Shown: piece after piece, positions 28,120-36,417 of the stretch | Layout of the letters: every line of letters begins with the position of its first letter | How positions within the stretch are numbered: the stretch's first letter is position 1 | The notes under the pieces: generated by a model | Database searches by the model: none | Seen by the model: only the letters and a program-made list of their open reading frames with translations | Told to the model about the DNA's origin: nothing | Made by a program: the position numbers and the translations under genes | Source: JBKGYG01 sp046546235 | GTDB lineage: Bacteria > Bacillota > Clostridia > Lachnospirales > DSM-24629 | DNA length: 64,000 nt | NCBI GenBank assembly: GCA_046546235.1 | Contig: JBKGYG010000001.1 | Span: 1 to 64,000 of the forward strand | Reading direction: 5' to 3'

Positions 28120-30000
28120 TTAATCTATGCTTTTTAGAGCATCTCTCCCTAATATTAAGTCTGATACCCTTAATTGTTCTTGAAAATTATAGATTCTATC
28201 TTTGTAGCCCTCAAAAGGAAGAAGTTCCCCTGTATTAATATCATATACTTCATTTGTGCTTACTAAGTAGATAAACTCCTCAGCAATAACTGTTCCATCT
28301 CTTCTTACAACATAAGGTTCTTCCGAGCCAAGCAAATCTCTACCTAACATATATGGCATATCTAAATCCATTAAATTAGCTACTGTGGGTAATAAGTCTA
28401 TTTCCCCAGCTGGTTCGTTAACTAAAACTCCGTTTTCTAATTCAGGTATATGTATAAGAGCCATTACTTTTTGTATTTTTTCCCAATTGAATGAATTATA
28501 TTCAATATCAAGAAAATCACATAAATCTGTAGCTTGATCTTGAAATAATGCTGAATGATCACCATACATGACAATAATAGTATCTTCGTATAAACCTCTT
28601 TCTTTTAAATCTTCTATAAAATCTCCTATAACGATATCTATATAATTAGCACCCTTAATAAAATCTCCTAACATTGTCCCTTCATACTTCCCAACTTCAA
28701 ATGGCTGGTTCCTAAATACGTTATATGGGTGATGCAAGGACATTGCAACTAAAAATCCATAAAATGGATCATCTCCTGCTTCCTCTTCAATAAAATCTAT
28801 TGATTGTGGTATAAATTCCTTCTCTTCAATACCCCACCCCCACCAATCTGTTGGTTCATAATCATCTATGCTATAAAAACTATCAAAACCTAGACTTCTA
28901 TACATTTGTTGCCTATTCCAAAATGTTGGGTCATTACCATGGAAAGCCATTGTACTATACCCTTTCTCTTTTAACCTTTTTGGCAAGCTATAATATTCAT
29001 TATTTGCAAAAGTAAAAAAGGCTGAACCTGCCGTTGTTCCAAAAAGCGAGTTGTTCATAAGCATTTCTGCATCAGAGGTGTTCCCTCCACCTACTTGATT
29101 ATACATATTATCGAAATAAATACTTTCCTCAATAAATTTATTAATATTTGGAGTTATTTCTCTACCTTCAATTTCTCTACCTATAATAAATTCTTGCATA
29201 GCTTCTAATTGAATAATTAATAAATTTTTATCCTTTGCAATACCGGTATATTCATTATCTTTTTGCCTAAAAAATTGCGCTCTAATCCTTTCTAGTTCTT
29301 CTTCTGTAGCAGGTTGATTGCTTGTATTACTCTTAACATAATTCTTAACATCATTGTAGTGATAGTATAGAACCCCAAACTCTTTAACTACATATTTTTT
29401 ATCATATATCTCCATTCCACTATTAGCTTTACTATATACAAAATTAAATGCTAAAATAGAAGCAATTAGTAAAAATACACTAACAGATATTTTCCTAATC
29501 CAATTTATTTTTTTTGGCTTGACAATAAAAACCATAAAAGCAGCCATAATTGGTATATCAATAAAATATATAATATCCTTAAATCTTATAAGGCTAAATC
29601 CACTAGATTTAATATCCCCTATATATTGAATTTGATTAATTATGACATTAATATCTAAGGGCGTTGAATAATATCTTGCATACAATGTATCTATAAACAA
29701 TAATATGCTAACTAATGCATTCACAATTATTAATACAGTCATAGTTTTGTTAAATGATATTAAGTTTAATATACTATATATTATTAAAATAGACAAAGTA
29801 GAAGTTATTAACATCTTATAATTAATTAATTGATTGAATGGTAGATTATTAATCCTAGAAGTATATTGAAAGTAAAACACTTTAACAACTAAAGTAGTTA
29901 TAAACCCTATATGAAATAAAATCAACAACAAATAATTATATTTCCATTCCTTGACTGAATTAATTTTTCTTTTTAAAACTTCAATCTTTTTTTTATCCAT
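28120..30000 (-). CDS. LTA-synthase-like membrane sulfatase-fold enzyme
   Basis: The protein has 626 residues: five N-terminal membrane helices (about 20-190), then an extracellular alkaline-phosphatase/sulfatase-fold domain. Expected catalytic landmarks are present: LIIQLEAMQ with the metal Glu, the nucleophile Thr in GGGNTSDAEM, AFHGNDPTFWNR with a metal-site His, and YGDHSAL with Asp-His. LtaS polymerises glycerol phosphate from phosphatidylglycerol onto a lipid anchor; the family also includes primases and phosphoglycerol transferases, so the product is uncertain. The start shares one base with the upstream gene stop (TAATG). It belongs to the envelope operon. Confidence 0.88.
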   Translation of the reverse strand: MDKKKIEVLKRKINSVKEWKYNYLLLILFHIGFITTLVVKVFYFQYTSRINNLPFNQLINYKMLITSTLSILIIYSILNLISFNKTMTVLIIVNALVSILLFIDTLYARYYSTPLDINVIINQIQYIGDIKSSGFSLIRFKDIIYFIDIPIMAAFMVFIVKPKKINWIRKISVSVFLLIASILAFNFVYSKANSGMEIYDKKYVVKEFGVLYYHYNDVKNYVKSNTSNQPATEEELERIRAQFFRQKDNEYTGIAKDKNLLIIQLEAMQEFIIGREIEGREITPNINKFIEESIYFDNMYNQVGGGNTSDAEMLMNNSLFGTTAGSAFFTFANNEYYSLPKRLKEKGYSTMAFHGNDPTFWNRQQMYRSLGFDSFYSIDDYEPTDWWGWGIEEKEFIPQSIDFIEEEAGDDPFYGFLVAMSLHHPYNVFRNQPFEVGKYEGTMLGDFIKGANYIDIVIGDFIEDLKERGLYEDTIIVMYGDHSALFQDQATDLCDFLDIEYNSFNWEKIQKVMALIHIPELENGVLVNEPAGEIDLLPTVANLMDLDMPYMLGRDLLGSEEPYVVRRDGTVIAEEFIYLVSTNEVYDINTGELLPFEGYKDRIYNFQEQLRVSDLILGRDALKSID

Positions 30001-30587
30001 TATTGCACCTCATAACTTCCTTTTACCATAATCCAGCTTTTTGATTGACTAGCTAGGCCTCTTCCATCTGTTCTTGGTACTATTAGCAAATGATTTAATT
30101 TAATCTCTTCACCTGTTTTTAGGTCTTTACCAGCGGTTATATCTGTTAAACCATCTCCTGCTTCATTATTAATAGCTGTTACTTGTCCACCTCTTAAAAT
30201 TAACTCTGTTCCTGCTTCACATAGTAACTTTTGTCCTTTTTCTAGCTCAACAACAATAAAAGTATCTGGACTATAAGCATTATTATCCTTTGTGACTTCT
30301 TTTTTTAATTCTTCTATTTTAATATCAACAGAATTATCTATAGTTTCTATTATAGAATCTAAATCATTATTACTTGACAAAGTGTGGTCTGATCCTTGTT
30401 CGCTCAATTGATTGAATTCTTCCCTAATCTTCTCTATCTCTTCTTCAAAATAAGCTTTCGTAATAAGTGGATCTTCCATAGAACCAGCTTTCAAAGATGA
30501 AGCATCTATTTTAAAATCAAAAAACAAAAGAACAACCGTTAGACTTAAACATATTATTCCTGCTATTAAAAGTTTTTTAAGCTTCAT
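30000..30587 (-). CDS. Unknown single-pass protein with coiled coil and conserved C-terminal domain
   Basis: I cannot assign a function to this 195-residue protein. It has one N-terminal membrane helix (LIAGIICLSLTVVLLFF, about 6-24) and an acidic, helical segment likely to coil (about 45-105). The C-terminal domain (about 108-195) has a patterned motif set: VVELEKGQKLLCEAGTELIL, then RGGQVTAI, DITAGKDL, LNHLLIVPRTDGRGL and a final MVKGSYEV. The pattern hints at a small beta domain exposed outside the cell. I recall similar proteins in Lachnospiraceae-type genomes but no domain name. It lies between an LCP ligase and an LTA-synthase-like gene, overlapping the latter by one base, which suggests a wall-polymer accessory. 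Confidence 0.6.
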   Translation of the reverse strand: MKLKKLLIAGIICLSLTVVLLFFDFKIDASSLKAGSMEDPLITKAYFEEEIEKIREEFNQLSEQGSDHTLSSNNDLDSIIETIDNSVDIKIEELKKEVTKDNNAYSPDTFIVVELEKGQKLLCEAGTELILRGGQVTAINNEAGDGLTDITAGKDLKTGEEIKLNHLLIVPRTDGRGLASQSKSWIMVKGSYEVQ

Positions 30588-30606
30588 AATTATTCCTCTC
30601 CTTAAT

Positions 30607-31944
30607 TTATTGTATTGTGCCTAGAATAATATTAATATCTACACCTTCTGGCAATTCACTTTTAATTTCTACTTTAGGTTTATCAAAATATCCAATTAGA
30701 TCTTTTTCCATTCCTTCTTGAGAAACTATTATTTTTGTTCGATTTAACTCCTGCTCTGTATAATTGCCTATATTAACAACAGTATACCCATCTTCTTCTA
30801 ACCTATTTTGTGTATCACTAGCTAATCCACTTATATCTGTACTATTAAGTATTTGTATGTTTTTACCTAAAGCTGTTATGTGCTCCTCTACCTCTTCTTC
30901 GGTATCTTCTTCGGTATCTTGATCATTATCTCTAATCAGTTCTTGATTAAGTGAATCATTATTTATTTGATTAATTAAATTAATCGCTTCTTCATGATCA
31001 ATAACAAAGTATGATATTTCTCCAATATCCTTTGCCTCTCCAGGTATTGTTAGCATTTCTATTTGATTAACTCCAAAGTCTTCTAAAAAATAATTAATAT
31101 ATTCTATGGCATCGTTAATAGCAAAATTGGTTTTTGTTTTTTCTAGAACAGTTGATATAATATTTATAGTTTTTAGCTTGCTGTTTTCGTCAGACAATAT
31201 TTTTTTTAAAAACTCATTCATAAACTCATGTTGCATTTCAATTCTACCAATATCTCCAGTAGCATAACCTTCTCTATACCTTATTAATTGTTCCGCTTGA
31301 GCTCCATTTAAGTTTTGTCTACCAGCCTTTAAGTTGATATATAAATCTTGATAAGAATCTACATATTCCATATCATTTGGAACTATAACTTCAACTCCAC
31401 CTATCAAATCTACAACATCCCTGAATGCCTCAAGATTTAAATTAACATAATAATCAATATCGATCTTTAATGAAAATAAATTTTCTAATGCTTCAACTGA
31501 ATATTCATTTCTTTTATCAGAAGGTGCATAAGCTGGAATTGCGTTAATTTTTAAATTCCTTGGAGTATCTGAACGTCTTTGTTTAAGTCTGTTATAGATA
31601 TCATCATCTAACTCAATCCTAGAATCTCTTGGAATTGATATAATGTTAACTTTTTTGTTTTCCAGGTTAATATTAGCTATCATAATAACATCAGTTCTAT
31701 ATCCTTCTTCATCTACTCCAAAAACTGCAATATTTAATTTATCCCTTTTTTTAATATCTTCATTATCCTTGTTGTTATTATCATCAAGATTTAAAAAATC
31801 CGTAATTCCCCCACCGCTATCATTTGATTGTATGTTAATCAATACTATTATTACAGTAGCAGATATTATTGATAGCAATATAAAACTTAACAAGAACACT
31901 TTTATGAATTTTTTTCTTAAAGTATTTTCTTTCTTTTTTTTCAA
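30607..31944 (-). CDS. LytR-CpsA-Psr (LCP) ligase with LytR_C domain
   Basis: The 445-residue membrane-anchored protein has an N-terminal helix (about 13-33), an LCP catalytic domain (about 65-310) and a C-terminal LytR_C domain (about 355-440; NIQILNSTDISGLA...). LCP landmarks are IAVFGVDEEGYRTDVIMI, ISIPRDSRIEL with the phosphate-binding Arg, VDLIGGVEVIVP and EQLIRYREGYATGDIGR. LCP enzymes move undecaprenyl-linked glycopolymers onto peptidoglycan. Translation starts at TTG 31944, 7 bases after AGGAGG. It has its own promoter (31989-32017) in addition to any read-through from the LCP gene before it. Confidence 0.9.
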   Translation of the reverse strand: MKKKKENTLRKKFIKVFLLSFILLSIISATVIIVLINIQSNDSGGGITDFLNLDDNNNKDNEDIKKRDKLNIAVFGVDEEGYRTDVIMIANINLENKKVNIISIPRDSRIELDDDIYNRLKQRRSDTPRNLKINAIPAYAPSDKRNEYSVEALENLFSLKIDIDYYVNLNLEAFRDVVDLIGGVEVIVPNDMEYVDSYQDLYINLKAGRQNLNGAQAEQLIRYREGYATGDIGRIEMQHEFMNEFLKKILSDENSKLKTINIISTVLEKTKTNFAINDAIEYINYFLEDFGVNQIEMLTIPGEAKDIGEISYFVIDHEEAINLINQINNDSLNQELIRDNDQDTEEDTEEEVEEHITALGKNIQILNSTDISGLASDTQNRLEEDGYTVVNIGNYTEQELNRTKIIVSQEGMEKDLIGYFDKPKVEIKSELPEGVDINIILGTIQ

Positions 31945-31988
31945 TTTTTTTCCTCCTGCGACACAATATACATATATCTAACAATAGT

Positions 31989-32017
31989 AGTATAGCAAAA
32001 GGTAAGCTTAAAGACAA
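31989..32017 (-). promoter_or_regulatory. Internal promoter before the second LCP gene
   Basis: TTGTCT and TATACT on the minus strand are 17 bases apart, in the 89-base gap between the two LCP genes and about 40 bases before the TTG start. Confidence 0.55.
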
Positions 32018-32033
32018 TGCTATTGCATATATA

Positions 32034-33017
32034 TTATTTAATCGTTTCTTCCAAGATTGTATCAACCTCATCTTTATGCCATTCTTGATACCAAATATTG
32101 TCTATTTTAATTCCATATGAAGGTATTGTAATCATATCTTCATCATGAAAAAATTCTTGTTCTGCATTAAAAACATATCTAACATAAGTTAATAAATCCA
32201 TTATTTCAATATCAGTTTCAACATAATTATATCCTGTATCAATCACATTTAATAATTGTTCCCAATTACTTTCTTTTAGAACTTTATTAACTAAAGCAGT
32301 TAAAAACTGTCTTTGGACTTCGACTCTTGTTAAATCACCATATTGATAATCTCTAAATCTTACAAGTTGTTCCGCCTCATTACCATATAATGTTTGATAC
32401 CCTTCATCTAAATCAATTTTCAAATCTTCAACACTGCTTTTCTTCATATCTTGAGGAACATAAAAAGGGACCCCATCAACAGTATCTACAATTGCCCTAA
32501 ATCCTTCTAAGTCAATTTTTAAATAATAATCTATATCCATATCAATTATACCTTCTATTACCTTTATCAAATCCTCAAAAGCATCTTTATCTTTTCCTAA
32601 ATATTGATATATCTCATTTATTTTGCAGTAAAGAACTCTATTTTTATTATTATTTTTTTTAATTTCTTTAAATGGCTCTTCTCTAAAATCTATTAATAAA
32701 TCTCTTGGAATAGATATTATTTTAAATCTATTAGTTTCAGTATCCAAATAACCTACCATTAAGACATCAGTTAATATTCCAGAATTATCATATCCTACTA
32801 AAAGCCCTGTTAATGACTCTACTTCTTTTTTAGTTTCAGGTGCTTTTGTTTTTACTTTATCTTTTGTTTTATTACCCTCACTTATTTGTGTTTCTTCATT
32901 ATTCTCCTTAGGGTGATTAGCATATCCTAATACCATACTAGCAGTGATTAAGATAATGAATCCAATCCCAAACACAAAATAAACCACTATATTTTTGTTT
33001 ATCTTTATTCTTTTCAT
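32034..33017 (-). CDS. LytR-CpsA-Psr (LCP) ligase, short form
   Basis: The 327-residue protein has an N-terminal membrane helix (about 9-31) and one LCP domain (about 65-310): LLVGYDNSGILTDVLMVGYL, IISIPRDLLIDF with the catalytic Arg, VDTVDGVPFYVP, EQLVRFRDYQYGDLTR. It lacks the LytR_C extension of its neighbour, so the pair are diverged paralogues. The start is ATG 33017, 5 bases after TGGAGG; the ATG at 33029 lies inside the ribosome site. It is the first gene of the envelope cluster and should attach a wall polymer to peptidoglycan outside the cell. Confidence 0.88.
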   Translation of the reverse strand: MKRIKINKNIVVYFVFGIGFIILITASMVLGYANHPKENNEETQISEGNKTKDKVKTKAPETKKEVESLTGLLVGYDNSGILTDVLMVGYLDTETNRFKIISIPRDLLIDFREEPFKEIKKNNNKNRVLYCKINEIYQYLGKDKDAFEDLIKVIEGIIDMDIDYYLKIDLEGFRAIVDTVDGVPFYVPQDMKKSSVEDLKIDLDEGYQTLYGNEAEQLVRFRDYQYGDLTRVEVQRQFLTALVNKVLKESNWEQLLNVIDTGYNYVETDIEIMDLLTYVRYVFNAEQEFFHDEDMITIPSYGIKIDNIWYQEWHKDEVDTILEETIK

Positions 33018-33461
33018 ATAGACCTCCATAATTACATTAGATGATAATACTCTATATTAAGTTATAAATCTATCCTCTTGCATAATGTAAAACCATCTAA
33101 AACTTTTAACTTCTAATTATTAATTTTAACATATTTTTTCCCTCTATGGGTTACAAAAATGTTACTTTTTAATCTATTTGAAAGACTATATGCAAATCAA
33201 TATTTAAAATGGCTTAGTAAATTTATCTTTTGTTAATCATTTATAATAATAGTGATAGTTTTTGTGTCTATATTAATATTTAAACTATTAATATATTCAA
33301 ATCCTAGCAGTTACTAACATTAACAATAAAATATTATACTTCAAAAATTTAATTCAAACTGTAGACAAAGTCAAAATTATTATTTTTTCTATAAACTGTA
33401 TTATATTATAAATATATAATGTTATAATTAAAGAAGATGTAAATATATTTGAGGTGAGAAA
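33018..33461. other. Divergent intergenic region between the envelope cluster and the SDR gene
   Basis: These are about 440 very AT-rich bases with no gene. On the minus strand a promoter candidate TTGTAA-17-TATGTT (plus 33128-33156) could serve the envelope cluster. Toward the SDR gene several TATAAT-like words occur (about 33400-33435) without a good -35. A stretch at 33358-33398 resembles the sequence next to hairpin copy 2 at 2770-2790. No terminator is expected because the flanking genes point away from each other. Confidence 0.5.
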
Positions 33462-34193
33462 ATGATTAAAAATGTTCTTATAACAGGCGCATCAAGAGGT
33501 ATAGGTAAAGCTATAGCATTATACTTTGCCAAAAAAGGCTTTAATGTTGCAATCACTTGTAGAACTAATAATAAACTATTAATTAAAGTTAAAAATACTA
33601 TTGAATCATATGGAGTTTCCTGCATTGAATTTGTTACAGATTTAGGGAATTTTAATACTACTAAAAATAATATTAATTATGTATTAAAAAAATGGGGTAA
33701 GATTGATATATTAATTAATAATGCTGGAATTTCTTACATAGGTCTTTTAACAGATATGTCAGTAGAAGATTGGAACTATGTTATTAATACAAACATTACA
33801 AGTGTTTTCAATACCTGCAAATTAATTGTACCCAATATGGTAACTAAAAAAAGTGGCAAAATAATCAATATTTCTTCCGTTTGGGGTGAAGTGGGTGCTT
33901 CTTGCGAAGTTGCTTATTCTACATCAAAAGGTGGCTTAAACACTTTCACTAAGGCATTAGCTAAAGAATTAGCTCTAAGTAATATCCAAGTCAATGCTAT
34001 ATCTTGCGGTCCAATTAATACAACTATGAATGATTTTTTATCTCCTGAAGAAAAAATACAATTAACTCAAGAAATCCCCTTAGGCCGTATGGGAACCCCT
34101 GAAGATGTGGCAAAACTAGCGTATTTCTTAAGTTCAGATGAATCTAATTATTTAACCGGCAAAATTATTAAACTGGATGGGGGTTGGATCTAA
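33462..34193 (+). CDS. SDR-family reductase, YmfI-like (EF-P 5-aminopentanone reductase candidate)
   Basis: This is the only plus-strand gene in the window. The 243-residue short-chain dehydrogenase has the NAD(P) motif TGASRGIGKAI (about 8-18), NNAGIS (about 86-91), catalytic Ser in NISSVWG and the YSTSK Tyr/Lys pair (about 151-155). The run VWGEVGASCEVAYSTSKGGL resembles YmfI of Bacillus, which reduces the aminopentanone group on elongation factor P, more than FabG; FabG remains the alternative. EF-P itself is not in the window. A bidirectional terminator separates it from convergent rpsI. Confidence 0.72.
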   Translation: MIKNVLITGASRGIGKAIALYFAKKGFNVAITCRTNNKLLIKVKNTIESYGVSCIEFVTDLGNFNTTKNNINYVLKKWGKIDILINNAGISYIGLLTDMSVEDWNYVINTNITSVFNTCKLIVPNMVTKKSGKIINISSVWGEVGASCEVAYSTSKGGLNTFTKALAKELALSNIQVNAISCGPINTTMNDFLSPEEKIQLTQEIPLGRMGTPEDVAKLAYFLSSDESNYLTGKIIKLDGGWI

Positions 34194-34218
34194 AAAACCG
34201 CACATAACGTGCGGTTTT
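34194..34218. terminator. Bidirectional terminator between the SDR gene and rpsI
   Basis: AAAACCGCAC and GTGCGGTTTT form a perfect 10-bp stem with a 5-base loop, flanked by A-rich sequence on one side and T-rich on the other. It touches the SDR stop and lies 9 bases past the rpsI stop, so it can end both convergent transcripts. Confidence 0.9.
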
Positions 34219-34227
34219 GGTTTTGTT

Positions 34228-34620
34228 TTATCTTTTTGAAAATTGTGGTGCTCTTCTTGCTCCCTTAAGACCATATTTCTTTCTTTCTTTCATTCTTGGG
34301 TCTCTTGTCAAAAATCCTGCTTTTTTAAGAGCTGGTCTGTATTCTGGGTCAGCTTGCAATAAAGCTCTTGCAACTCCGTGACGAATTGCTCCAGCTTGGC
34401 CTGTAAATCCTCCACCCTTAACATTAACTAAGACATCAAACTTACTAAGAGTTTGTGTTAACTCCAATGGTTGGCGAACTATAACTTTTAATGTTTCTAA
34501 ACCAAAATAGTCATCTATATTAGATTTATTAATTGTAATATTCCCATTACCTGGTACTAAGTAAACTCTAGCTACGCTATTTTTTCTTCTACCTGTTCCG
34601 TAATATCTCACTTGTTCCAA
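34228..34620 (-). CDS. rpsI: 30S ribosomal protein S9 (uS9)
   Basis: The full-length 130-residue protein ends in the diagnostic [16 protein letters not shown] tail, whose last Lys-Arg reaches toward P-site tRNA. The N-terminus [16 protein letters not shown] is the family signature. It is the second gene of the rplM-rpsI operon, 27 bases after rplM, and ends at a shared terminator. AAGGAGG stands before the ATG. Confidence 0.98.
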   Translation of the reverse strand: MEQVRYYGTGRRKNSVARVYLVPGNGNITINKSNIDDYFGLETLKVIVRQPLELTQTLSKFDVLVNVKGGGFTGQAGAIRHGVARALLQADPEYRPALKKAGFLTRDPRMKERKKYGLKGARRAPQFSKR

Positions 34621-34647
34621 TTTTTTTCCTCCTTTCAGTACAAATCA

Positions 34648-35082
34648 CTAATATTTAATCTCTAATAATTCTGGCTTTTGTGCATCATGATTATGCTCTG
34701 AACCTCTAAATACACGTAATTTTTTAATCATCTGTCTTCCTAATTTGTTCTTTGGAAGCATCCCTTTTACTGCGTGCATAATAACTTCTTCAGGTTTTTT
34801 TACTAACATTTCTCTATAACTTATTTCTTTTAAACCACCAGGATGTCCTGTATGATATCTGTATAATTTTTGATCTAATTTTTTACCTGTTAATTTTACT
34901 TTATCTGCATTTATAACTATAATGTAATCCCCAGTATCTACATGAGGTGTATAAGTAGGTTTGTTTTTACCTCTTAATACTTTAGCTATCTCAGAAGCTA
35001 AACGACCTAATGTATGATCTGTAGCATCAACGATATACCATTTTCTCTCAACGGTTTCTGCTTTCGCCATGTAACTGTTCAT
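34648..35082 (-). CDS. rplM: 50S ribosomal protein L13 (uL13)
   Basis: The 144-residue protein has [19 protein letters not shown] near the N-terminus and the [18 protein letters not shown] tail of L13, an early assembly protein of the large subunit. The start is ATG 35082 with GGAGGG upstream; the TTG immediately before it is less likely. It leads the rplM-rpsI operon, with a consensus promoter and a structured leader of roughly 95 bases that may allow feedback by L13. Confidence 0.97.
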   Translation of the reverse strand: MNSYMAKAETVERKWYIVDATDHTLGRLASEIAKVLRGKNKPTYTPHVDTGDYIIVINADKVKLTGKKLDQKLYRYHTGHPGGLKEISYREMLVKKPEEVIMHAVKGMLPKNKLGRQMIKKLRVFRGSEHNHDAQKPELLEIKY

Positions 35083-35134
35083 CAAGTTCCCTCCTATTCA
35101 TCTATTAACTATTTATGAGTAATATATCTAATCA

Positions 35135-35152
35135 AATCCGGGGCTATGGATT
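35135..35152 (-). promoter_or_regulatory. rplM leader hairpin (L13-leader candidate)
   Basis: On the minus strand AATCC-ATAGCCCC-GGATT forms a hairpin; flanking TAAT/ATTA can extend it across a small internal loop. It sits in the 5' leader between the rplM promoter and ribosome site, where L13 leader RNAs of other Firmicutes occur. Its match to that family is untested. Confidence 0.45.
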
Positions 35153-35182
35153 CTAATTATCTTTTTAAACTCACAACAAATA

Positions 35183-35211
35183 ATTATAGTACAATCATCC
35201 ACGCGTGTCAA
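35183..35211 (-). promoter_or_regulatory. Consensus promoter of rplM-rpsI
   Basis: A perfect -35 TTGACA (35206-35211) and a perfect -10 TATAAT (35183-35188) are separated by exactly 17 bases. This is the strongest sigma-A-type promoter in the window, as expected for ribosomal protein genes. Confidence 0.92.
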
Positions 35212-35243
35212 GGAATTTGTTGCTTCTTACACTAATTTTTTTA

Positions 35244-36401
35244 TTACTGTTGATTCAAGTCATCCTTATAACTAAACTTTTTAATAAGTATAGCTGTCAC
35301 TATTGCAGTAATTGGAATTGATAGGATTAAGCCAATGGTCCCTGCAACGGAACGAATTATTTCTGTTGATACTAATTCATTATTGATTATTTCTTTTCTT
35401 GGAGTTTCATACGCTAAAAACAAAATCATAAGATGTAATGAGCTACCTACGTATGCTAATATTAATGTATTTGTCATTGTACCCATAATATCTCTACCAA
35501 TATTCATTCCAGAAACAAATAATTTCTTCACAGTTAATAATGGATTTGCTTCATATAGTTCTTTAATAGAAGATGCTATCGAAATACAAACATCCATAAC
35601 AGCTCCTAGGGTCCCTAATAAAATACCTGCAAAAAGCAGATTTTTAAAATTAAATTGAGTTGCTTGTGGAATAAATGTTAAATTTTGTGCTTCTTCAGTA
35701 TAAAGCCCTGTCAAATATGATAAATTACCAAAAATCAGGGCTAAAACTCCAGCACAAACTACTCCTATGGATGTGCCAATTATTGCTGATAAAGATTTTA
35801 TATTAAACCCCGAAATTAATAAAATAGTAATCAAAGTAACACAAATAGAGATCCCAATAGACATTATTAATGGATCATACCCTTTTATAACACTAGGCAA
35901 AAATACACCAATAATTCCTACTAAAGTAATAATTAACGAAACTAAGCTTTTAAAACCTTTCCAACCTCCAATGACTAACAATACAATGATAAATATTCCC
36001 ACAATCCAAAATATCTTAGTATCCCTTCTCATATCAAAAATATGCCAGCCGCCTTCATCCACAAAAAGTATGACTTCATCTCCTTCATTTAATTCTACGT
36101 TATAAACAAACATCTCACTTATATTATGATTAACCTCTACAAGTTGATCTTTATAATCCCCTTCCAAAACCTTAACTTTTAAAACTTGCGTTCTATTTTC
36201 ATAACCATCAATATTGGTTTTTTCTTCAATAATGCTAACCACTTTCCCATCATATAAAGGGTTGTTTTCTTCTTTGTACTGTTCATCATCATATTCATCA
36301 TTATAATCTATATCTTCATACCCCTCCTCTCCAGCTAAAACTTTTCCACTAAAAACAAAAAGCGTAAATAAAAAAAATAATAATACCCTGTTTAATTTCA
36401 A
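35244..36401 (-). CDS. YibE/F-family membrane protein
   Basis: The 385-residue protein has an N-terminal signal or anchor helix (about 5-22), an acidic extracellular segment (EEGYEDIDYNDEYDDEQY...), a small beta domain (about 45-125) and about seven to eight membrane helices after residue 130. It resembles the YibE/F-like family, whose function is unknown. The best start is TTG 36401, 9 bases after AAAGGAG; the ATG at 36425 overlaps the truA stop and lacks a ribosome site. It lies between truA and the rplM promoter, probably as the last gene of the ecf-truA operon. Confidence 0.72.
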   Translation of the reverse strand: MKLNRVLLFFLFTLFVFSGKVLAGEEGYEDIDYNDEYDDEQYKEENNPLYDGKVVSIIEEKTNIDGYENRTQVLKVKVLEGDYKDQLVEVNHNISEMFVYNVELNEGDEVILFVDEGGWHIFDMRRDTKIFWIVGIFIIVLLVIGGWKGFKSLVSLIITLVGIIGVFLPSVIKGYDPLIMSIGISICVTLITILLISGFNIKSLSAIIGTSIGVVCAGVLALIFGNLSYLTGLYTEEAQNLTFIPQATQFNFKNLLFAGILLGTLGAVMDVCISIASSIKELYEANPLLTVKKLFVSGMNIGRDIMGTMTNTLILAYVGSSLHLMILFLAYETPRKEIINNELVSTEIIRSVAGTIGLILSIPITAIVTAILIKKFSYKDDLNQQ

Positions 36402-36417
36402 TTTATTCTTCTCCTTT

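Noticed and set aside
31835..32071. A 78-codon minus-strand frame between the two LCP genes
   Set aside because: It overlaps both LCP genes in another frame and covers the internal promoter; it has no supporting ribosome site.
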